Part shown: piece after piece, positions 1-4,876 of the stretch
Numbering within the stretch: position 1 is the stretch's first letter
How the letters are laid out: each line of letters starts with the position of its first letter
DNA from: Kangiella sp.
GTDB taxonomy: Bacteria; Pseudomonadota; Gammaproteobacteria; Enterobacterales; Kangiellaceae
Direction of reading: 5' to 3'
Length of the DNA stretch: 7,174 nucleotides
NCBI GenBank assembly: GCA_002733465.1
Contig: NVVT01000029.1
Span: 1 to 7,174 of the forward strand
Made by a program: the position numbers and the translations under genes
Notes under the pieces: generated by a model
What the model was told of the DNA's origin: nothing
Databases searched by the model: none
What the model saw: the letters and a program-made list of their open reading frames with translations, nothing else

Positions 1-83
1 TCGTCATGATTAATTAGTTGTGTGGTAACTCCTATTTGATCATGATTTGAGCTTTATTTCAATTTCTTAAGATCCTACCTATG

Positions 84-262
84 ACATGGATGTAGGTACA
101 TAGGTTTGGTCTGGAACTGCAAACCTTGCCCGAAGCCTCTGCGTCCTCTGTGGTAAATTTGTTTTAGCTGTTTTTGTTTTTAGTCTTTTAAAATTAGCTA
201 AATTCGCTGACAAGTAGTCTTTTAATCTTTTTAAAGGTCTAAAAATCAAAAGAAGGAATCAG
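84..262 (+). repeat. Long interspersed repeat, copy A
   Basis: This is one copy of a modular repeat seen again at 4467-4630 and 6547-6640, with fragments at 2149-2242 and 2545-2603. In order it holds a short ATGGAT-centred inverted repeat, a hairpin with arms AGGTTTG (101-107 region) and CAAACCT and an 11-nt loop, a CTCTGCGTCCTCTGTGGT segment, a T-rich tail (TTTGTTTTAGCTG), and an AATTAGCTAAATTCGCTGAC unit at 192-211. The rest (to about 262) matches 2190-2242. No reading frame of note lies inside. It ends about 90 bp before hipB. Bases 1-83 hold nothing I recognise apart from a repeated TCATGAT (4-10 and 40-46). Confidence 0.85.
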
Positions 263-292
263 TTATCTAAATAATATCTGTAAAACCATCTA

Positions 293-324
293 TAATTGTC
301 ATAAATAGCAATTAATGTTAGGAT
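293..324 (+). promoter_or_regulatory. Candidate hipBA promoter with overlapping operator-like inverted repeat
   Basis: TTGTCA (296-301) and TAGGAT (319-324) are spaced by 17 bp and make a plausible sigma-70 promoter about 30 bp before hipB. An inverted repeat TAATTG (293-298) and CAATTA (309-314), 10 bp apart, covers the -35 box. HipB antitoxins usually repress their own operon by binding inverted repeats over the promoter, so this is a reasonable operator candidate. The arms are short and AT-rich, so chance is possible, and the sequence differs from the E. coli TATCC-N8-GGATA operator. Confidence 0.45.
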
Positions 325-354
325 AACCGTATATTATAGTTTGAAGTGAATCTA

Positions 355-693
355 ATGCAAAAGTTTACAACCTTATCAGATCAACAAATTTTGTCTGAAC
401 TTGGGCAACGTTTTGACAAAAAACGAATTCAAAAAGGCATTATGGATAAAAGCCTGATCAAACAAGGAGGTGTTTCTTCCGATGCGCTTAATAAATTTCG
501 ACAAGCTTCAGGCGGGATCACCCTATTAAATTTCGTGCGATTATTGAGAGGGATTAACGAGCTAGACGCTTTAGAAAAATTAATCTCTGTTGATTCTGGT
601 TTATTGTTTAGTGAAAACGAAACACCTCCCAGAAAACGAATAAGACACAGTCTAATCCGTAAAAAATCAGTTAATTGGGGTGAGGATCAATAA
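355..693 (+). CDS. hipB: HipB-type antitoxin, XRE-family HTH regulator
   Basis: A 112-residue protein, the expected antitoxin partner of the HipA kinase encoded next. Residues about 12-78 read as a helix-turn-helix domain of the XRE/HipB class (LGQRFDKKRIQKGI, then a helix with SSDALNKFRQASGG and TLLNFVRLLRGI). The C-terminal tail is basic (PPRKRIRHSLIRKK, about 91-104). In the family, HipB dimers bind and neutralise HipA and repress the operon in the cytoplasm. A GTG at 346 in the same frame would add three residues; I prefer ATG 355 because GAAGTGA (343-349) sits at ribosome-binding distance and nothing comparable precedes 346. The stop overlaps the hipA start by one base (TAATG), implying translational coupling. 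Assignment rests on the fold pattern and the hipA neighbour. Confidence 0.85.
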   Translation: MQKFTTLSDQQILSELGQRFDKKRIQKGIMDKSLIKQGGVSSDALNKFRQASGGITLLNFVRLLRGINELDALEKLISVDSGLLFSENETPPRKRIRHSLIRKKSVNWGEDQ

Positions 694-2006
694 TGGCGGT
701 TAAAGTCGATGTCTATTTATGGGGAACTAAAGTCGGCTCTTTGGGTTATGATAAAAGTGGCAAAATGGGGGAAATATCAGTATTTGAATTTACCGCTAAA
801 GTAATGAATGAAGGTATTAACATTTCACCTTTGCTTATGAATAGCCAAATACAACAACATCACTTTACCAATATTAGCTATAGAACCTTTAAAGGACTAG
901 CTGGGGTATTTTCGGACTCTTTACCGGATAAATTTGGTGATCAGCTTATTGATATTTATATGGCTGAAAAAGGCATTGTTGGACAGGATATCACGCCACT
1001 GGATAGATTAATGTACATTGGTGATAGGGGCATGGGAGCGATTGAGTATGTTCCAAACGAAGTTAAGAGTAGCGAGGATGATTTTCACGCTTTAGATATC
1101 ACAATGCTGAATGAGTTGGCTAGTTTAACTAATAATAACCAATCTATTCTTGCTCAAAAACTACATGAGAGTGAATCTCAGTCACAGGCATTAAAATTTA
1201 TTCGTATTGGTGCTAGTGCCGGTGGTGCTAGATCAAAAGCATTGGTTGCCAAAAAAGATGCTGTGTTAAAGGATGGTACGGTCAATCATGGCGTTGAATA
1301 CAATTATTATCTATTAAAATTTGATACCGATGATAATAGTGATAGAGATGGTTTTGATGCAAAAGGCATGACCCGAGTTGAATATGTTTATTCTATCATC
1401 GCAAGACGTTGCGGAATTAATATTCCAAATACCGAGTTCATAGTCAATGGTAATGACTTTCATTTTTTGATTGAACGTTTTGATCGAATTAAGGTTAATA
1501 ATAAATTAGAAAAACTCCATTATGTATCTTGGTGTGGTATTGCTCACGCCCATCGAGATGAAACTGGCGCTTACTCTTATGAACAGCTATCACTGGTTTG
1601 TAAACAATTAGGTCTCGGAGCTGACACCCTAAAAGAGGTATTTACTCGCTGTGTTTTTAATATCGTAGGTGTTAATCAAGATGACCATACCAAAAATTTT
1701 GGCTTTTTAATGAACAAGGATCTTGAATGGTCATTATCTCCGGCTTTTGATATGACATATTCCTATGATCCAAGCGGCAAATGGACTTCAAAGCATCAAA
1801 TTAAACTCAATAGAAAACAAAGCGACTTTGTACGTGAAGATTTACTAAACTTTGCAATCCATTGTAATTTAACTCGCTTACAAGCAAGCAATATAATTAA
1901 CTTGGTTATTCAAGAGTTTGCTGATTTTGAATCATTAGCAGACGAATATAATGTCCCAAAAGCACTAAAAATGACGATATCAAAAAACCTAAGAAGACAT
2001 TTATAA
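693..2006 (+). CDS. hipA: HipA-family serine/threonine kinase toxin
   Basis: A 437-residue protein, close to the usual HipA length (about 440), in the HipA N-terminal plus C-terminal kinase architecture. The N-terminal part carries FSDSLPDKFG (73-82) and the DRLMYIGDRGMGAIEY region (104-119). GASAGGARSK (173-182) corresponds to the flexible P-loop-like segment of E. coli HipA, with S175 aligning with the autophosphorylated Ser150. LIERFDR (259-265), QDDHTKN (329-335; catalytic D330, metal-binding N335) and SPAFDMT (349-355; D353 as the DFG-like aspartate) complete the kinase motifs, so the enzyme looks active. E. coli HipA phosphorylates glutamyl-tRNA synthetase and induces persistence; the target here is not predictable from sequence. 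A strong ribosome binding site (GGGGTGAGG, 677-685) lies in the end of hipB. No frameshift or truncation is seen. No clear terminator follows. Confidence 0.93.
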   Translation: MAVKVDVYLWGTKVGSLGYDKSGKMGEISVFEFTAKVMNEGINISPLLMNSQIQQHHFTNISYRTFKGLAGVFSDSLPDKFGDQLIDIYMAEKGIVGQDITPLDRLMYIGDRGMGAIEYVPNEVKSSEDDFHALDITMLNELASLTNNNQSILAQKLHESESQSQALKFIRIGASAGGARSKALVAKKDAVLKDGTVNHGVEYNYYLLKFDTDDNSDRDGFDAKGMTRVEYVYSIIARRCGINIPNTEFIVNGNDFHFLIERFDRIKVNNKLEKLHYVSWCGIAHAHRDETGAYSYEQLSLVCKQLGLGADTLKEVFTRCVFNIVGVNQDDHTKNFGFLMNKDLEWSLSPAFDMTYSYDPSGKWTSKHQIKLNRKQSDFVREDLLNFAIHCNLTRLQASNIINLVIQEFADFESLADEYNVPKALKMTISKNLRRHL

Positions 2007-2055
2007 GAAAAATGAAACAGATGAAAAGTCTTTTAAATACCTAAAGAAAAAAATC

Positions 2056-2267
2056 GTCAGCTAATTACGCGAATTACTCGAATTAAAGACAGGACAAAGA
2101 CCAAGACTTACATATTGTCATTGCGAACCAAGTGCGGCAATCCTCTTTAGGTTTTAGTCTTTTCAAATTAGCTTAATTCGTGTAATTAGCTGACAAAAGT
2201 CTCTTAATCTTTTTAAAGATCCAAAATCAAAACAAGGAGTCAGCGAATTACGCGAATTACACTAATT
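2056..2267. repeat. Three 29-bp AATTCG/GTAATT units, two forming a long inverted repeat
   Basis: Units of 29 bp occur at 2056-2084 (minus sense), 2166-2194 (plus sense) and 2239-2267 (minus sense), with GCTGAC at the plus-sense end. The second and third match in 25 of 29 positions as inverted copies around a 44-bp centre, so a long stem is possible. Related plus-sense units lie at 4581-4609 and, shortened, at 192-211, inside the long repeat copies. Bases 2149-2242 also match the downstream half of copy A. The pair lies between hipA and abiEi and could act as a transcription-ending structure, but no U-tract is placed to support this. Confidence 0.75.
2117..2142. repeat. GTCATTGCGAACCAAG interspersed repeat, copy 1
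   Basis: A 26-bp segment starting GTCATTGCGAACCAAG and ending GGCAATC, matching 6492-6517 in 24 of 26 positions. ATTGC and GCAAT at its ends form short inverted arms. Similar GTCATTGCGA...GCAATC sequences are recalled as short intergenic repeats in many unrelated bacteria. No coding potential. Confidence 0.7.
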
Positions 2268-2345
2268 AAAAGCAAATAAAAAGACTAAAGATGTTTAACC
2301 AAGGCTTGCCCCGCGAAGGAACTGAGTGCTTTGGGTACCGAGGGC

Positions 2346-2443
2346 CAGGTTTGTAGTTCCAGACCAAACCTAAGTACCGACATCCATGTAGGCACAGGTT
2401 TGTAGTTCCAGACCAAACCTAAGTACCGACATCCATGTAGGCA
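2346..2443 (-). repeat. Perfect 49-bp tandem duplication of the hairpin core
   Basis: Two identical 49-bp units, 2346-2394 and 2395-2443, abut with no spacer. Each is the reverse complement of the core of the long repeat (compare about 4474-4522), with about three substitutions: AGGTTTG-N11-CAAACCT followed by a CCGACATCCATGTAGG inverted repeat. A diverged third unit is at 2628-2673. Perfect identity suggests a recent duplication. Confidence 0.9.
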
Positions 2444-2497
2444 ACAGAGGCTTTGGGTATTAACAGTAATAATCTCTTCTCGGTGTAGCGAAGCCTC

Positions 2498-2545
2498 GAC
2501 AACTGCTCCTGCGTTGTTCTACTAACCTGCGTCCATGCAGGGATC
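2498..2545 (+). repeat. 48-bp module, left copy flanking abiE
   Basis: This module begins GACAACTGCTCCTGCGTTG and contains the hairpin CCTGC-GTCCAT-GCAGG (2526-2541). The reverse complement of 4355-4398 is identical except for a 4-base deletion (GTCC) in the hairpin loop. The two copies therefore form an inverted pair around the abiE operon. Confidence 0.85.
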
Positions 2546-2603
2546 TGCGTCCTCGGTGGTAAATTCGTTTTAGCTGTTTTTGTTTTTTGTCTTTTAAAAT
2601 TAG
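2545..2603 (+). repeat. Fragment of the long interspersed repeat
   Basis: Matches the CTCTGCGTCCTCTGTGG...TTTTAAAATTAG section of copies A and B (about 138-195 and 4528-4584), in the same orientation, with G for T in CTCGGTGG. The upstream hairpin core is replaced by the module at 2498-2545 and by inverted tandem cores further left, showing the family is mosaic. Confidence 0.8.
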
Positions 2604-2627
2604 TGTTAAGTAATGGTTCCTCAATTT

Positions 2628-2673
2628 AGGTTTGTAGTACCAGAACAAACCTAAGTTGCTACATCTATACAGG
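2628..2673 (-). repeat. Diverged third hairpin core unit
   Basis: AGGTTTG (2628-2634) and CAAACCT (2646-2652) flank an 11-nt loop, followed by a degraded form of the ATGGAT inverted repeat. Compared with the units at 2346-2443, the loop and the second hairpin have changed while both AGGTTTG/CAAACCT arms are intact. It lies just before the abiEi promoter region. Confidence 0.75.
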
Positions 2674-2696
2674 AAAAGTAATTTATATTACTTTTT

Positions 2697-2726
2697 TATC
2701 GCCATTATGGCGATATAGTGTATACT
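2697..2726 (+). promoter_or_regulatory. Perfect 19-bp palindrome and -10 region of abiEi
   Basis: TATCGCCATTATGGCGATA (2697-2715) is a perfect inverted repeat with 9-bp arms about a single central T. Possible -10 boxes follow at once: TATAGT (2714-2719) and TATACT (2721-2726). No good -35 box is present at standard distance, so the exact promoter is uncertain. AbiEi antitoxins are known to repress their operon by binding inverted repeats at the promoter, and a regulator bound here would block polymerase. The site is only 37 bp from the abiEi start. Confidence 0.7.
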
Positions 2727-2751
2727 TAAATTCGTTTTATATTTTACAGTT

Positions 2752-3318
2752 ATGAGTGGCGTGATGACTAAATTACGTAGTCTAAATGATAATACTATTG
2801 TCGCGGTAAATGCAGGCCATAATGGTTTGTTTACTAGTAATGATCTCGCGATGTTAACAAACAGTCATCTAGACGCTAATTTTACTAAATTTTTGTATAA
2901 AGCAGTGAAGTCAGAAGTATTAATGAAGGTGTGTACTAATATTTTTATAAACCCTTTAGCACCTCCAAGTGGTAAGGGAGTGTTAATTAAAATTGCTAAT
3001 ATTCTTCATTGGGATAAGTTTATTTATATAAGTTTAGAGTCTCAGTTAAGTTACTTAGGTGTTATTTCACAAGTGACGATGAACTATTTAACCTTGATGA
3101 CAACAGGTCGCACAGGGTTGGTTAAAACAAAATACGGCACTATTGAGTTTACTCACACTAGTCGAAAAATGGCTGATATTAGTGATTATGTTTATTATGA
3201 TACTGAGATTAGTGCTTTTAGAGCGATTGAGAGTAAAGCGATTATAGACTTAAATAGAGTAGGGCGTAATTACAATATGTTAGAGTTTGATAACCATTCT
3301 GTTGTAGCCGGAATATGA
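2752..3318 (+). CDS. abiEi: AbiEi-family antitoxin / transcriptional regulator (type IV TA)
   Basis: A 188-residue protein followed directly by an AbiEii nucleotidyltransferase, which sets its role as the type IV antitoxin. The N-terminal 65 residues or so have the look of the family's winged helix-turn-helix (NAGHNGLFTSNDLAMLT, then a helix and a short KVCTNIFINP wing). The remainder (about 70-188, with ILHWDKFIYISLESQLSYLG and YGTIEFTHTSRK) fits the AbiEi C-terminal domain. In the family the antitoxin does not bind the toxin but counteracts its effect and represses the operon. The start is uncertain: ATG 2752 has no good Shine-Dalgarno sequence, and ATG 2764 in frame is an alternative. The stop overlaps the toxin start (ATGA). 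I rely on pattern and context, since antitoxins of this class diverge widely. Confidence 0.85.
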   Translation: MSGVMTKLRSLNDNTIVAVNAGHNGLFTSNDLAMLTNSHLDANFTKFLYKAVKSEVLMKVCTNIFINPLAPPSGKGVLIKIANILHWDKFIYISLESQLSYLGVISQVTMNYLTLMTTGRTGLVKTKYGTIEFTHTSRKMADISDYVYYDTEISAFRAIESKAIIDLNRVGRNYNMLEFDNHSVVAGI

Positions 3319-4211
3319 ATATGTTGAGCAAAGTAGTAGAACAAGTTTTAGCAAATAAGCCTGAATTTATTGGCTTAGAAGACGTTGTTGAAAAAGAAAT
3401 TTTGCACCACGATATTATGTCAGTTTTACATCAAGAAGGTTTGCTGGCAAAGCTTACCTTTATAGGTGGTACGTCTTTACGATTATGTTATGACTCAAGC
3501 CGGTTATCGGAAGATTTAGATTTTACTGCCGGTGTTAATTTTAAAGCGGCTAGTTTCTTTGGCTTGGGTGAACAATTACAACTGTTTTTACAGCGCAAAT
3601 ACGATTTAAATGTTTCTGTACATGAGCCAAGCTTAACTAAAAATAATACATCAACTTGGAAAGTAACAATTGAAAAGTTTAGTGATAGGCCCGACTTACC
3701 TTCTCAAAAAATGCATATAGATATTTGTGCTCTGCCTTCATTTGATATTGTGCACCGACCGCTAATAGATCATTACGGCGTAAAACCTCAAATGTTAGGG
3801 TTGCCTATACCAGTGCAAAGTATGACGGAAATATTAGCAGATAAAATGGTCGCTTTTGCTTATCGAGAAAGAAGGATCAAACCAAGAGATGTATGGGATA
3901 TTGTGTGGTTAACTCAACAAAGAGTTAAGCAAAATGCAGTATTGGTTCAACAAAAACTATCGTCAAGACACAAACAGCAAGATGATTTTGTTGATTTGTT
4001 AACTAAACATACAAAACTTATTTTAACTAGTAATGAAATAAAGACAGATTTCAACCAAGAAATGTCTCGATTTTTACCTTTGTCAACTTCACAAAAAACG
4101 ATTTCACAAGCTAAATTTTGGCAATACACCCAAACAGTCATTAAAGAAGAAGTTGATAAACTAATCTTACAATTGCAAGGGGGCGGAGATAATTTGGAAT
4201 TCGAAATGTAA
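3315..4211 (+). CDS. abiEii: AbiEii/AbiGii-family nucleotidyltransferase toxin (type IV TA)
   Basis: A 298-residue protein of normal family length. The nucleotidyltransferase signature is clear: IGGTSLRL (50-57), then R63 and SEDLDF (65-70) giving the metal-binding D67/D69 pair, with a likely third acidic residue at D136 in HIDI. The downstream family motif ILADKMVAF...KPRDVWDI (173-196; K177, R191, D192, D195) is also intact, so the enzyme should be active. AbiEii toxins are cytoplasmic; characterised homologues bind GTP or add nucleotides to tRNA, causing reversible growth arrest and phage abortive infection. Translation is probably coupled to abiEi through the 4-base ATGA overlap; a second ATG at 3321 is possible. 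The C-terminal part (about 200-298) is helical and less conserved. No terminator is obvious after the stop. Confidence 0.93.
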   Translation: MNMLSKVVEQVLANKPEFIGLEDVVEKEILHHDIMSVLHQEGLLAKLTFIGGTSLRLCYDSSRLSEDLDFTAGVNFKAASFFGLGEQLQLFLQRKYDLNVSVHEPSLTKNNTSTWKVTIEKFSDRPDLPSQKMHIDICALPSFDIVHRPLIDHYGVKPQMLGLPIPVQSMTEILADKMVAFAYRERRIKPRDVWDIVWLTQQRVKQNAVLVQQKLSSRHKQQDDFVDLLTKHTKLILTSNEIKTDFNQEMSRFLPLSTSQKTISQAKFWQYTQTVIKEEVDKLILQLQGGGDNLEFEM

Positions 4212-4266
4212 TTACATAAGCGAAGCAAAAATATTGTAGTAAGAATAAGCGTATTTAACATTAAAA

Positions 4267-4330
4267 AAAAGAAGATGCGAGATACTAGATAGGAAAGAAG
4301 ATGCTAGATAAGAAAGAAGATACGAGATAA
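4267..4330. repeat. Degenerate AAAGAAGAT tandem repeat
   Basis: Two 19-bp units starting GAAAGAAGAT and ending GATAA (4293-4311 and 4312-4330) differ at two positions. A longer, irregular unit at about 4267-4292 precedes them. The purine-rich tract starts about 55 bp after the abiEii stop. No function can be assigned. Confidence 0.7.
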
Positions 4331-4345
4331 GAGATTAAAAAACAT

Positions 4346-4547
4346 TTTACCACAGATCCCTGCATGCAGGTTAGTAGAACAACGCAGGAGCAGTTGTCAA
4401 AGAAAACCAAAGATGTAGGATAAATGGAACTAGATAGCTGTTGGTTTTAATTTAATCTGGTCTTTTCTCGGTGTTGCCTACATGGATGTCGGTACATAGG
4501 TTTGGTCTGGAACTGCAAACCTTGCCCTCTGCGTCCTCTGTGGTAAA
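4346..4547. mobile_element. MITE-like block with inverted ACCACAGA ends
   Basis: TTTACCACAGA (4346-4356) and its exact reverse complement TCTGTGGTAAA (4537-4547) bound about 200 bp with no gene. Inside lie the module at 4355-4398, an AAAACCAA/TTGGTTTT inverted pair (4403-4410, 4441-4448) and the hairpin cores of long-repeat copy B. A similar arrangement occurs at 6383-6630. No target-site duplication is evident, so the mobile-element reading is inference; it may only be an inverted pair of dispersed repeats. Confidence 0.4.
4355..4398 (-). repeat. 44-bp module, right copy flanking abiE
   Basis: Inverted copy of 2498-2545. It is identical over its length except that the hairpin CCTGC-GTCCAT-GCAGG is reduced to the perfect palindrome CCTGCATGCAGG (4359-4370). 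It lies about 145 bp after the abiEii stop. Confidence 0.85.
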
Positions 4548-4630
4548 TTTGTTTTAGCTGTTTTTGTTTTAGTCTTTTAAAATTAGCTAAATTCGCGTAA
4601 TTCGCTGACAAAAGGTCTTTTAAGTCTTTT
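4467..4630 (+). repeat. Long interspersed repeat, copy B
   Basis: Starts CTCGGTGTTGCCTACATGG as in copy C. It carries the CCTACA/TGTCGG hairpin (one mismatch), AGGTTTG-N11-CAAACCT, the CTCTGCGTCCTCTGTGG segment (lacking the CGAAGC found in A and C), the T-rich tail and the complete 29-bp AATTCG unit at 4581-4609. It ends about 45 bp before the candidate exopolysaccharide promoter. Confidence 0.85.
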
Positions 4631-4671
4631 AATGATTAAACAAGGATAAGTGGTGATATTTACACTTTTTA

Positions 4672-4704
4672 GAACTGTGACTCAGTTCACGTTTCTGTTA
4701 CAAT
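4672..4704 (+). promoter_or_regulatory. Candidate exopolysaccharide promoter with palindrome
   Basis: TGTTACAAT (4696-4704) is an extended -10 element. A weak -35 (GTGACT, 4677-4682) lies 16 bp upstream. GAACTG-TGACT-CAGTTC (4672-4688) is a perfect inverted repeat with 6-bp arms lying over that -35 box, the position of an operator or activator site. The regulator is unknown. Transcription from here would give a leader of about 165 nt before the transferase gene. No JUMPStart/ops element was found in it. Confidence 0.5.
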
Positions 4705-4835
4705 CTCAATTCGTAATACTTGAGTCTTAGCAGTCTATCAACGATAATAGATGTATCTGTAAGGCATTAGTTTTTAATTGAAATTTATTTGTATAATTTA
4801 GTCATATTGCGTTAATCAAAAGCAGTAAATGGAAC

Positions 4836-4856
4836 AACATTAGTTATTCTAATGTT
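4836..4856 (+). promoter_or_regulatory. Leader hairpin immediately before the ribosome binding site
   Basis: AACATTAG-TTATT-CTAATGTT is a perfect 8-bp stem with a 5-nt loop, ending 5 nt before the AAGGAT ribosome binding site (4862-4867) of the transferase gene. No U-tract follows, so it does not look like an intrinsic terminator. It could affect ribosome access or message stability; this is inference. Confidence 0.5.
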
Positions 4857-4876
4857 CTTATAAGGATATAAAATCA

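Noticed and set aside
1..33. Possible minus-strand gene starting at ATG 7-5, with AGGAG at 33-29
   Set aside because: The spacing is about 21 nt and only two codons are visible, so nothing can be supported.
2007..2050. Intrinsic terminator after hipA
   Set aside because: No stable GC stem followed by a T-run was found.
2460..2648. Minus-strand open frame of 62 codons
   Set aside because: It lies entirely in repeat DNA, has an odd basic composition (HRGRRSLHGRR) and has no ribosome binding site.
2346..2673. Possible CRISPR array
   Set aside because: The two 49-bp units abut with no spacer, the third unit is diverged and irregularly placed, and no cas gene is in the window.
3947..4261. Minus-strand open frame of 104 codons
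   Set aside because: It overlaps the well-supported abiEii 3' end on the other strand and has no recognisable domain.
4403..4448. AAAACCAA/TTGGTTTT inverted pair 30 bp apart
   Set aside because: An 8-bp low-complexity match at that distance is readily expected by chance in AT-rich DNA; it is noted only as content of the 4346-4547 block.
4830..4846. Sigma-54-like site (TGGAAC...TTAGTT) as seen before some PEP-CTERM and polysaccharide genes
   Set aside because: The essential GC at -12 is GT here, and the site overlaps a better explained hairpin.
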